Shown here piece after piece: positions 9,345 to 22,300 of a DNA stretch of 64,000 nt. A program made the translations under genes and the position numbers. The notes under the pieces are model-generated. The model did not search any database. It was not told where the DNA came from and saw nothing but the letters and a program-made list of their open reading frames with translations. Source of the DNA: Owenia fusiformis (taxonomy: Eukaryota > Annelida > Polychaeta > Sabellida > Oweniidae); contig CAIIXF020000003.1 in NCBI GenBank assembly GCA_903813345.2, positions 32,956,151 through 33,020,150 of the forward strand, given 5' to 3'. Position 1 is the stretch's first letter; each line of letters opens with the position of its first letter.

Positions 9345-12300
9345 GCTGGGGTCACTCATCCAGAGGTAAATGAATGACATTAAGTTGTAATTGTATGAAA
9401 TGGTTCATAACTTGTGATATTTTTATGGCACCTTCCTGGTTCAAAATATATGTCATATATGATTCATATCACCATTTCACCAACGACTTGTTTTATATTG
9501 TTGAACAAGGTTGAATCTTTGGAATCTCCCATAGACAACCAAGATTTCACAAGTTTTAGAATTTTTAGGTTGAGACAGTAGTAAAAAACATTATTTTTTC
9601 ATAACATTTGAACCATGAAGACCGTGAGTGCCGTGTGAACAATTCGCTGAAATACGGTTTAATCAGACTCCCAGTTCTAGTCTTAAGTGATCATGTATAG
9701 AGTACAAAGTAAATGTAATATTCACTGAACTTAAACTTTGAATGAAAAGACATTTGCTCAAGGATAGAATCAAATATTTTTACAATACAGTACTAGGAGT
9801 TTTATGCGATATTGTATTCATCATATATTTTATAAATCTTTCTTGAAAATAAGCAAAGGTTAAAATAGACACCTGTTCATAATGATATTTGCATACGTCT
9901 GGTACATAGGGTTGCCTGCTCATAAATGTCATTGTATCCATGGTGAATGCAGTATTTTGTATTTTACACTGGATTATTAAAGGGGCAGTGCCTGTACTTT
10001 TCATCCTATATAACCCTATAATATTTTAGATTCATAACAAGATTCGATATTACAGAAAGAAGGTGAAAGGTACATATTAGTATGCATTTAAATATTTTAT
10101 GGTTGTTTGTGAATTTATGATTCTAACATATCAGCTTTATAGAATAAAATGTGCCTTATCTGTTATTAACAAATGTGAAATCATGGTAGGCCTGTGCCTT
10201 TAATGTGTAATGTGATCAAGATTAGGTCTGTACCTTTAATGTTATGTTATCAAAATGAAGTCTGTACCTTTAATGAGTCTGGATTTTTAATGAGTCAAAC
10301 AATCATGATAATCACATGACTGATATCTAAATGATTTCTGTATTTTAAAATTGTGTCATATGATCAAAGTGAACTGATATGACGTGTCATTTGCGCCTTT
10401 ATTAATGTGGTCAGATATTTCAACTGACAAATGACTATAATTTTAATACGGTTCTGTAATAAACATAAGGTTGTTTTAAAGATTTTATATTTTTATGACG
10501 GGACAGGTTTTTTAAAATACATATCTGATATTTACTAATCTGTTGACGTAAATTCAGTACTGCTCTTCGAGACAGATGTTTCATGAAAACATATTTTGGT
10601 TCTTGATTCCATAAATTCAGTTGTTTGTTAATATATGATATCAAATGATGATTTTTGAGAAATGGCTAAACTCTTAGGGCATGCTGGGAATGAAAAATGT
10701 GATATGTGATTGTGATTTTAATGCATACCTCTGCATAATTTTAGTAATAACATTCCATCCTAAAATATTTAAATTAGAGAATTCAACTTTAGAGTTGCTG
10801 TAGTAATATATTGTATTCTGTATTGTATTGTGTAGTGTAGTGCTCAATTTTGTACATTAAAACATAATGAGATTATACTCTATAGCTAAGAGGGAAGATT
10901 GGGTAAATGTTGTCATGAATGGTTTTAGAAAGTGTCACCTTTAAGAAATACAAACTGTAATCTTCTGTTTGTCGCAAATGATTCGATAGACTGATAAACA
11001 GCATTTTTGTTGGAAGTGACCAATTCAGACTGAGTAACAAATGTCTGGGGCTCAACTGGATATTATGATGCAACATGACATTGTATTTAACTAATGAACA
11101 GACCAGGATTACAGTAAAACCTGTTTAACCTGAATACATCCAGAATCTGGTATTTGACCATATAAACAGTCAGTAAGCAATATCTCTAAGCATCTCTTTT
11201 GTTAATGCTTGAGCATCTCATTTTGTGTCTCTTTAACACTTTACATAAATTGATATACATTTCTCAACAGGGAAAAGAGAAATATCTTAGAAGCATTCCA
11301 TGCATTGGGTATCTCATATGTTTATCTAATTAAATTCTAAAGAATGTGGAGTGGAGCAATTCATGTTAACACAATAAGGAAATGTTCATGTAAGAGCTAA
11401 AAGCGACGCTGATGCATCTTTAAAGGGATGCATAAGTATTCCAGTGACTTTATAAGAGATGTTCACACTATTTGAAAACATTGGAATTAACATTGACACC
11501 CAAAAAGAAACTGACTTCATATTTTCAAGGTGTTCACGAATACAGGTTTTTTACTGTACATGTATGCGCATTTATAAATGAGAGATTAGGGATCAATGTG
11601 GTTATTATAAAATATAGGCTTGTTGAGTTAATGCTTTTTATAGATAACACTGTATTTATCTCTTTATAGTTATGCTTTACACTGTGTTTAATATATAACA
11701 AATCATGTACACTATAATAAATTATTTTTATATAATTTATTGTTTCACTGTTCTTTGCTGTATCCTCTACATACTAATTTTGTATTTTCAAGCCATTTCA
11801 TTACATAGGATCACACATTTCTACCACTAGCTAAATTAATGAGCCTAGTCTAAATTGTTTGAAACAATAATCTTCAACATTATTTTTTGGTAAAAAGACA
11901 AATCATGCAAGCACAGAGAGCCCCCTTTACGAATTATCAACACAGGGGTGACAAATATTTATGCAAATGTGGAATGTCCCAATCCAACCAACCGTATGTC
12001 TGCCATGTTAATTTCACATCAATCACTCTATGATCAGCTGGCAGTTAATTCCAAAAGCTTTTGATGCCAGCGCTATCTATTGGCAATGTGGAGTTTTAAA
12101 AGAATGAAGCACCTTCGCTGTAATAAACTCCGAGATATTGTTTTTTATGCACAAAATGTTGCTTAACTGTGGCTTAGGCTTGGTAAAAAATTATGAGATA
12201 GATTCTACTGAAAAGTCCTCCTTGCCTGCATTTGATTTAGTTAATAAGATAGCCATATTATTCATCTTAGAATTTGGGAAGTATGCTTTGGTATACATGA

Positions 12301-13636
12301 CAATTACACTTGGATAATTCATCTCTACTATTACAAAAAAATATAGAAATGGCTACCAAACACCAGTAGGAAAACCCGTGGTAGTGAAATACCCTTAAAA
12401 CCACAAAAAGTGTTCCATTTACAAAGGTTCATTAACATAACGGAGTGTTCCATTTGTGAAGTGTTTCATTTAACACTGTTTTTATTTGACAAAGTGTTAA
12501 TGTTCCCGTGTCTTATTCCACTATAAAAATAAACAGGTTCACTTTTTGTGATGTTTTTTTTTTATTTCTTTTATATTACAGCAGACTGAAGTCTGAGTGA
12601 AACGTACACTTCAAATATAGGACTAAACTGGGGCCTAGAAATACGATGAATGTAACACAATAAACTTTACTCTATTATTGTATACCTGGGCCTCGGGGAC
12701 GCAGATACTACACTATCTTTGCAGAGAAATCAGATCTAGTTTGAAAATATACAAAAATGTTTTCAGCAAAATCCTTTCCTTTACAAAATTTCTTAACAGG
12801 TGTTCATGTGAACACAATGATACATACAGATTATAGTACATTGGTAATAACATAAATTGTAATATCAATTCCAACTATAAACATTTATAAAGGAAAATAA
12901 ACCATTACAATCCAACACAAACTGTAGTTGTGATTTGTAACCATTCAAAATGTTGTCAAATGAGAATACCTCCACATATTCATACAACTGCATATATAAA
13001 CAATCGACGTGAAGTCCATTTATATGACTACACCTATATCCATTTATACTGAATTCCACAGTATATTTGTTCAAACAAAAACAAGTCCACCCCCAAATAA
13101 TATAATATACACACATGCCCTTAACTAAAACTTTTTCATATAAATGGAATATATTCCAAATATGACACATGACCCATTCACACAAACAAACATTCAAGAA
13201 AAAGACACCCCACATATGTGAACCACCCCATGAAAGCATCACCCCATATGTGAGCCACCAAATATGTAAACCATCCCCTGATTGCATCACCCCATACATA
13301 AGCCATCCTATAAAAATGAATGCATCATACCATATGTAAGCCACATCAGAAGTGCATTAACCCCTAAACATGTAAATGCTCTTTCAACAGGAAATTTTGA
13401 ATTGGAGTCCAACCTTTAACAACTTGGTGTCTTTCTCCCCGTTCACTCACCCATGCATACACACACACACTACACTACTGCCATCTAGTAGAATGAACAA
13501 CAACTAGAAGTGGCGAGTAGTTAAAATTAGCTGCCTTTGAAGGACATTACGAATGACCCAAAACACGGATACAGTCAAGACACCAGTTTGAGCCATAAGC
13601 TGTTTTGAAATGAGATTACATAAAAGTACATCACCA

Positions 13637-13936
13637 TACAATACTCATTTAATACAGAAAAATCTGTACAGTAGGGATCCCAAAATCCACAAATACATAC
13701 ATGTACATGTACATGATCCATCAGTTTAATTGCAAAAATTGATCACGGAGACAAGTAAAAAATTGGTATCGTGGGATCTCTACCTTCTCTCATTACCGTA
13801 CAATACTCATTTGATACAGAAGAACCTGTACAGTAGGGATCCCCAAATCCACAAATACATGTACATGATGCATCAGTATAATTGCAAAACTTGATCTCGG
13901 AGACAAGTAAAAAATGGTATCGTGGGATCTCTACTG
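13637..13936. repeat. Tandem duplication, two copies of about 140-162 bp
   Basis: 13637-13798 and 13799-13936 align throughout, sharing ACAGTAGGGATCCC, GGAGACAAGTAAAAAA and ATCGTGGGATCTCTAC, with small differences around an ACATGTACATGTACATG run. Confidence 0.8.
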
Positions 13937-15537
13937 TTTACATATACATAATGGAAATCCAAAGAGAATGCCAAGATGCCACTGAACAATGGTTTCCAAC
14001 AACAATTTCTAGTAACAAGTCATTTTTCAAAGATACACTGTCCACAATATCAGGCTTCATCACTGAGGTTTTGAATCCTGATTCACCGAGTTCAGGCATT
14101 ACATCATATTAAAACATACTCAAATGTAAATACAGATGAAACATAATAACTTTATACAATTCAATTTATACTCAACTATAGTACCTTAACTAAATAATTA
14201 TACATTTACACAATGTGTTCACACGACAAATTTTAGTTCTTAAGATACTCTGTGCACATAACTAGAATCAAAAGACTACAAACTCACTTGAACAATATTA
14301 CTCTGTATCCATTACCCTTTTATATATTATGCTTTGGCAAATAACAGACAAAAATTGAACAAAATGTCAGTTGAACAAACTGAATATTGAGACTCTAAAG
14401 ATTATGGCAATGTTTAGTATCACAGGTTATTTTTGAATTTGGTTATGCCTCAGTCACATTTGGTGTGGCGACGGGTCTTATTTTTTTCTCCTATGGTTAA
14501 CACAAAATGTCCATGGTCCATATGTTCAACATAGACCAAATGTAATTGAAGCATAACAGATCCATCCATTTCAATATTATACGTGTCTACCATTAATTTT
14601 TTGGCCAATATCAAACACAGCAGTGTCTTTTTAATAACAAACAAAAATCACACTGCCATCTTTATATTGGCCTAAAGCATGTCTCGCAAGCAGGGTGTGT
14701 TAAAGATTTCTGACCTAGAACTGATTTCTGACCAGTTGTAATGTTATTTTACTATATTTGCTGAAATCAGCGTGACATGACATGACAAAATTCAACCACT
14801 AGTCACAAAAATGAAATTTTCTGCTGATGTCAAGCACCAAATGTAAGTTGCAAAATAACGGCTGGTAAAAATCTGTCAATTTGGCTCAGATCAAATCTAC
14901 ATGCCCCCAGTCTCTAGGTCAGTTCTAATGTCACACCCTGTAAGCAATACACTTAAAACAATATTTTACTCAAAACTGTCAGTATTCTTATTTTTAATAT
15001 TTTTTGCTCAGTCTTAATCTAACAAAACTATGTACTAGTATTGCCAGTGCTTAAGAGGATAGAGTCAAAATATAAATAATTTTTATAAAATGTAATGCAA
15101 GTTCATTAATGACAAACATCTTTAACAATTAGGTACTGAACACTAGCAATGTACAATGCAAAAATAGTTTCTTGTAATTTATAGATGGCACAAATACAAA
15201 TATATGACATTCAGTTGGTCAATACACTACAATGATAGACTATGAGTTGACTATCAAAAATATAAGCATACTCGACTCTGATATTACAAGCTATACAGTT
15301 TTCTTTCATCTACATCACATTTCTGAGTTCATTTTCTCTAAGATTTTTTAACAAACAGGTGATTGATAACAATAGTTTACCCATATGAGCTAGAGACCTT
15401 CGGTTGGATTTTGAATACTTTCACTGTTTTAAAATACTTTCATTATTTTTTGAATGGATACATATAAAATATGGGAGTAATATCAGTTAAGTTCCCCACC
15501 ACACTGCAAAGGGTAAATGTTCCATGTAATGTAATAT

Positions 15538-15832
15538 CAAGAAGGATTGACTCCCAGAGTGCAACATCGATACTCTTGTCTCATATATGGAAATCCTGTG
15601 ACACAAAATTTGAATTCAAACAGCCGCCATTTTGTTCACTTCAACATTTGAATCGTGAATTTTCTACTCAAAAATTCCAAAACTCACAAATAATGATCGA
15701 TATATTGGTTCGAATCTTTTGAGCTGTTTATTTTGAATTTATAGTCAGTTATAATTTCAGAGAGTAACAACATTTCGATGTTTTCATTGTTGGAAAATAT
15801 CGAGTTTTGATCCTTGGAGCCAATCCTCCTTG
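15538..15832. mobile_element. Inverted-repeat element with 9-bp target duplication, copy 1
   Basis: The ends are inverted copies (CAAGAAGGATTGACTCCC on the left, GGAGCCAATCCTCCTTG on the right). The 9-bp repeat ATGTAATAT flanks both sides (15529-15537 and 15833-15841). A related copy at 31929-32233 has a different 9-bp flank, so both boundaries are well supported. It has no coding capacity. Nine-bp duplications are typical of Mutator-like elements, which is the tentative class. It may lie in the 3' UTR of tyrosine aminotransferase; on the minus strand it contains an AATAAA near 15730. Confidence 0.8.
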
Positions 15833-16169
15833 ATGTAATATCAAAGCATATTTTACAAGCTCTCGGTTGGCTTTTCTCAACTGGCTCAAGCATATTAAAC
15901 ATAATTTAACCGGAGACGAGAATACACCAGAGTGGAGAATACACCGAGCTTTAACATTTAGAATGTGACACTGCTGAGATGGAAGTGCTTCCCCTAAATC
16001 CACATTAAAAGCACAAAGCTTCTCATAATCCAAACGTCTCATAGATTCATTGTTGGTCAAGTTTAATCCTATTGATGTAGCATCTATGGTCAATATCATC
16101 GCTTATAGCTCCAATTCATGTTTAGTCTATTCCATAGACATTAGAAATTATTCAGCTGTTTTGCCCATA

Positions 16170-16355
16170 TTAGGCTGTCTGGGCCACTGGAATGGTCTCC
16201 ATTTCATGAATGTCCATTTTAATTTCACATACCCCATTGCCATTACTCGTGCAATAATGAGTGGCGCAGAATTCACGAATGCGCTCACACGCTGTGATCA
16301 TTTTGTCATCGGGTACTGTCAGGACCACTCGGAAGAAATTGCTGATTCCAAACGC
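16170..16355 (-). CDS. TAT: TAT coding exon 10 (C-terminus and stop)
   Basis: The acceptor ATTTTTCAG is read on the minus strand. The exon encodes residues 381-441, starting [15 protein letters not shown] with the substrate-binding arginine R389, and ends at TAA (16172-16170). It enters in phase 0. Confidence 0.95.
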   Translation of the reverse strand, partial: AFGISNFFRVVLTVPDDKMITACERIREFCATHYCTSNGNGVCEIKMDIHEMETIPVAQTA

Positions 16356-19300
16356 CTGAAAAATTGATAATAACTTGAAATACTGCAAAACTGAATTAAT
16401 TTGTAAACTAAAAAAGTTTGAAAAAATTGTGCTTGAGTTTAGCATGTAGTACAAATCCAAGTGAATATGGCCGTGTTGATTGGATTGCTAAAGTATCTCC
16501 TAAAAGTCTGTTATTTTTCTATGACTTTCGTCACATACCCTACATAATCATGAAATCATGAATCTCGATGAGAACATAAAGGCAATGCCTCTTTAGTGCT
16601 CCTTTAAGGATGAAACAAATAATGAATAATTCAACTCACTGTTGCTGGGAGACAGAAAACTGATTGCTCCGTTACCATGGCTTCTGTGAATTCCACATCA
16701 TTCTTGAATTTTGGGAACTTGTCCATCTCAATGCCAATCTAGAGAATAACAAAGAATAATGCTTTAACTTGAATTATTACACTTTAGAAGCAAAATAAAA
16801 CAAGGCATCAACATGCACAATATCAACAGCTGCCATTTGTTTTAGATGAGAACCACCAACAGCCTTTGTTACAGATGCCAACCACAATACGCCATTTGTT
16901 ACAGATGCCAACCACTGAATGCACTTTGTTACAGAAGCGAACTGTCACCAACCACTGAACACCATCCACAAAAAAGTTGGAAACTACAGCAATATGTCAA
17001 CACTTCTGTCCATACGGCATTGCTGTATTTGGCTGTATTCAAATAGAAAACAGATATATTAATCGATCATTTTTGATAAATATTGAATATTTTCCATAAA
17101 TAACATGAGCATCATATCAGTGCAGGTGAATGGCATTGGAAATGGCAGGACATTGTAGACACATGGAAAGAGGACGAAGAGTAAAGTGGGGTACTCCATA
17201 TGGGTTCACCATGTGAGACAACAAGGGCTTCTTAACATGTTCAATGTATCATAGCTCATCAATAGTGTGGGCCAAAACTATTCCATGTTGTCAAGTCAAG
17301 ATGTTTTTTTATAATAAAGCTCTAAATCAGAATCTGTGAGAATAATACAAGAAGATCAGATCTAAAACAAGGCATTAACATGAAAAATGTCAACACTTGC
17401 CATTTGTTACAGATGCTATGTTACAGATGTCGAACACGAACCGCTGTCCACAAAAATGTTGGACACTATAACAATATGTCACCACTTCTGGTGGTGACAT
17501 AAAAATGATTCTTGCGGTCCTTCTTTTGATATTTGGGAGTTTAATCTAGCATATAATATTGAAAAAGCACCTATACGTATGACCAATCGCCTGTACAAAC
17601 GCATCGCTAAAAATATTTTCCGTTCACATTTAGGTTGTAAAAAACATTGCAAGCTTAAACTCCCTATTGTCAAAAACTTGACTTACCATCATGTACATAG
17701 CACCTGAAGGTCTAACAGGTTTCAATCCAGGAATCGTTGTCATGGCAGCGTAAGTGATGTCACAAACTTTCTGAAATACAAGAACATCAATAAATTACGA
17801 ATTCCAAAACAAGAAATGAATCCATGGCATTTTTTATTTAACCGTTAACTTTATTTCATCCCGGAATACTTTAGTCGTGAAATCAAAAGGTTTGCTAGAC
17901 GTAACGATTTACTTTAACCAATAGCATTCCAGAATGAATCCCAAGAATGAATTTTTATCTAAAATAGATTTTAATTAAAACATACATTTTTAGATCAACT
18001 TTATTCAGAAGATGAATTTGGATTAGTAAAAGCAATTTGAAATATACCATCAAATTACAATGGATATATAAAGCAGCATACAATGTATATAATATTATAA
18101 AGAAGTGAAATATAATATGGGAAATATCAATATGGAATTCTAAAATGTTAGTGAACCTAATGTTTAGGTGTATAACAGCCGACATCAGATATATTCATAT
18201 TAAAAGATAAGGTCAGATTAGATATGACATCTGAGTTTTACAGTATTTATATATTTATAAACCTGTCATTATTCCAAAGCTACTCTGCTTCACGCAGAGC
18301 AAGCGGCCATGTTGGTTCAAAGGTCAAAGGTCGTAGCCTCATTTTGGTCTGCAAATGACACATGGGGTAATAATGTTGCGAAAAGGTCATGTAAGTTTAA
18401 TTAAAAACCACATGAAACTTTAAATGGTAATATCAAGGTATTAGGCCATTAGATATTAATATTATGGTCAGAACATCACCTTTAAGATGATACTTACTTA
18501 CAGTCAAACCAAATATCCTAATTCCTATGGCCTAATTTAGAAACTAAAAATATCAAAATTCCAAATACTTTTAAAATACATAACTTTTATGAAAATACAA
18601 TTAAAATTGATGAATACTTGCATAATTTATCAGGAGCAACATTACAGAAAGCTAAATCTAGAATCTACCATTTGTGGTTATAAAATACAAAGAAGCTAAG
18701 AAATTCAAGAAAATATATCAAAACGGATTGTTTACCTTTACAGAGGCGATGGTTTCATCAAAGAACGATTTTGGTGTAAGTTTCAAAATATCTGGAAGGG
18801 CCCCTTGTATAATTGTATTTGGTCCCAAAATTCTCTGTGATAAGTTAGTTAGTCCTTGTCGCACCTAAAATTATTCAATTTATTTTTCAGTACATATAAT
18901 AACTAATTAGCACTAAAAGAATGTTGAAGGAAAGGCATATATCACAAGCATTAGACAATATAGTTTTTCCAACAATTTCAACCCATTTATCTTGATCGTT
19001 AAAATTTTACAGAAATATGTTTAATAACAATTTTGTTTTTGAATTTTTAAAATGAAAATGTAGGTGTGAAGTTATTTAATCTCCCCTTACTTCAACTCGC
19101 TTCATTGATTTCAAAATCATGGCTACGACACTGAACATAATTCATAAATAATTTTTAGGTATTCATACCTCTTGAGCAAAAATATCATGTCTGTCGTGAA
19201 TTGTAATCCAACCCATTCTCCAGCCAGGTACCAGGTAGCGCTTAGTGAGACCCCCACAAGACAGAATCGGCACATCGCATGTCTGAGATGCCATGGAAAA

Positions 19301-22300
19301 GTACTTCTCCCCGGGAAACACCTAAACACATTGTATGTGTTACTGTACGTTATTGCATATGTTATTGTACATAGATCCCAGGATCAATATTATTATACAT
19401 CAATATTTATGTTCAACAAACATAATTAATTACATTTTAATTCGAAGAAAATCAATGAAATCAATATTACATTTTCATACATGTTTAAACAAGAAATATA
19501 ACTAGCAATATGCATTCATGTAGAACCCTTATACACAGCGATCTTTGCAAATGTAAAAAATCACAAGGCATGAACACGCAAAATATTATCACCTCCTATT
19601 TGTTACAGATGCCCAATTCCAAATCCAAACACCTAAGAGAAACTGCTGAATGCCATCAGAAAAAGTTGGAGGCCATAACAATATGTCACTATGGGCCCAT
19701 AGTGACATAAAATACAATGTTTTCTGGAAAAGCACTTACAAAGTCTGCATATATTTCATCAGCTATGATGGGCACTTTGTTCCTCTCAGCAATCCTTAGT
19801 ATATCGTGAATATGTTCTTGTGAATAGACGGACCCGCAGGGATTGGATGGATTAGTGACGACAATGCATGCTGTACTGCCATCTATCAGTGACTCCATGT
19901 GATCCAGATCGGCTTCCCAGCTTCTTTCCGGCTGTAAACAGAAAATTAGTTGACTAAGTTATCTGGTATTACAATGAAATCTGTCTAATTTGAACACCAC
20001 TGGGACTGGAACAAAAGTGTTCAGAGTTCAGATTAGCAGGTGTTCACATTTCAAGTGAGTCAATGTGAAATAATAAAATTGGGGGCGAGAATTTTGAGAA
20101 AAAGTGTTCGTATTGAGAGGTGTTCAGATCAGAGAGGTGTTCAAATAAACTGGTTTAACTGTATATGTATGATTGGTATTTGATGAATTGTAAACCTGAA
20201 AACCTATAAAAGAGATCATGAACATGATTTTGAAACAGAATTACAGAAAGATTACTTGAAAGTTTAAAGTATTGAATGCAGATTGCTTGAAAATTGAATG
20301 CAGATTGCTTCCACGTGAAGCCCTGCTTATCTCTGAAATATTTTAAGCGCTCTAAATTTAGCCAACTCAAGGCCAGCTTGCGGAGGTTTCCTTGACATTC
20401 ACTGACATTAAAAGTATTTGTCTTGCATATTTTTATTCATAGAGGTGTGCGCTGTAGCTAACCAATCAGCTGGCTGGAAAGTATTCAAACCCTTACAAGT
20501 TACTTGCTAACAATATTCACTTCCCTTAGAGTTTACATTGCCAGTGAAATATGTTTGATTTCACCATTTAGTAGACTGACCACTTAATATTAAACTAAAC
20601 CAGAAGGCAGAGGAGTGTAATCAAGATTCTATTATAACTACATGTATGTACAATATAGAGAAATTATAACATAAATTTTTTGAAATGCTTGATTAAAGGT
20701 CTACCATCTGTAGGAGAATGATGAAAATTCTGGAAATAGCGTTGTCTTGTAAAATAAATTCTCCATGAACTAACTATTTCCAGATAACCTTGAAAGGCTT
20801 TGAAATAATATTAGACAGGACTGTGTGTCTGAGGTTAACCTAACTCAAACATTGACTCTTAGGATAAATAATTCACAAGAATTGGATAGTATATTACGAG
20901 AACTTGGTTAGTTGCCAAAGCAGAATCTTTAACGCTTTGCAATGCTTTCAAGGGGTCTGTCGGTTCATCAATCATATTTTTTCAAGTGCAGCACAGCACC
21001 AGGCATACTTGGAAGTAGAGACAATCTCCTCAAGATCTGAAGAATAGCAAATAGAACTCAGATGCATGAATAGTCAGACAATAATCAATGTCTAGAATAG
21101 CATTTTCTTCAGATGGGAGGAAAGCAGGGTCTGTTAAACCAGAATGATACATTGCTCATGAATTATATTCTTTGATAGTTTTGAAAAACATGCACCTGAA
21201 TGAAGGGACAATATCACATTCAGGCACCTTTCTCAAAACTGAATTCAGGTACCATGGGCATTCAATAGCCATTGCAAGCCCATGGGTATACTGATCAGCA
21301 CAATCATGAATCAAATAGCAAAATAGAGAATATCCCATTTGCGGAGTTATTGACATAATCTTTGTTCATTCAGTTCTTTTCGGTCGCAGTAGAGACTGGG
21401 CAAAGATTGGGATTTATTCTGTTTTATAAAACAATTTTTCTATCTAGCAAAGTGACACATTAGGGCATTTTGCCCTGAGGTAATATATCATTTTAGTCCA
21501 TGCAGAAAGCTCAATAGCTTATATACATAAACTAAGCTATCTTAAATGTACAATTATACTGATATCGAACTATACAGGGTGTCCCGAAAGTTTTGGGCCC
21601 CCCTCAGGCAGACATTTATCAGTGTTAAGTGCAACTTGTAAAGTAAGTTAGTCACCACATAATGGAACTGTCTGATAAACAATCTAACCTTGTATTTCCA
21701 GTACTTTTCATCCTTTTGGGATTCGTGTCCTCCCCGTCTGCCATTTTTAAATATGCGCGCAGTTTGTCAATGTTTCAAACTGCGTGCACTATGCACGCAG
21801 TTTGGAGACCAGTTTGGATGACACATTGACTAGTAATATGGTATAAAATTGAACTTTATTTTGGCCAAACATTAAATTTTAAAATGACTATAAAAATTAA
21901 AATTTTATAACTTTCTCCTGTTGAGAGTTGAACCACGATACTTGGCAAATCAATGTAACTTTGGATGAGCTTTAAAATGATGTATGACACATACTATGAC
22001 GACACTGGTATATGTCTGCCAAAGGGGCCCCCATACTTTCGGGACATCCTGTATTTTACCTGTAGCTGTTAAAATAGAAATATAAAAAACAGCGAATACT
22101 GTGTTTTTGTTAGCAAAGGGCAATAAACCATCAATCATACTTGGCATATTCTACACTAGCTCATATTACATTTAAGTCTTTATTTAAGCATATTTGTGCA
22201 ACAGCATCTGCTAATGCATTATGCTGCTGGGCTTTCAATAGCAGGGGGCGAGTGTCCGAAATCGCCGTTTGTTTTCGATAATTCGCCGTTTGTTAGAAGT

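Larger units (their letters stand above)
9345..16169. other. Intergenic region, no gene recognised
   Basis: AT-rich DNA between the PPxY gene and the 3' end of tyrosine aminotransferase. An AATAAA at 10143-10148 could end the PPxY transcript. Degenerate GTCTGTACCTTTAATG copies lie at 10190-10300, and a degenerate CATCACCCCATATGTGAGCC repeat at 13190-13340. Local repeats and a transposon copy are listed separately. A weak 76-codon plus-strand ORF at 13882-14112 has no splice or homology support. Confidence 0.5.

Noticed and set aside
12865-13344. 159-codon minus-strand ORF rich in Trp, Gly and Cys
   Set aside because: Its first part is the degenerate CATCACCCCATATGTG repeat; the rest shows no family features.
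13882-14112. 76-codon plus-strand ORF with a fairly protein-like end
   Set aside because: Begins in a tandem repeat, no splice signals or recognisable family; comparable frames exist on the opposite strand.
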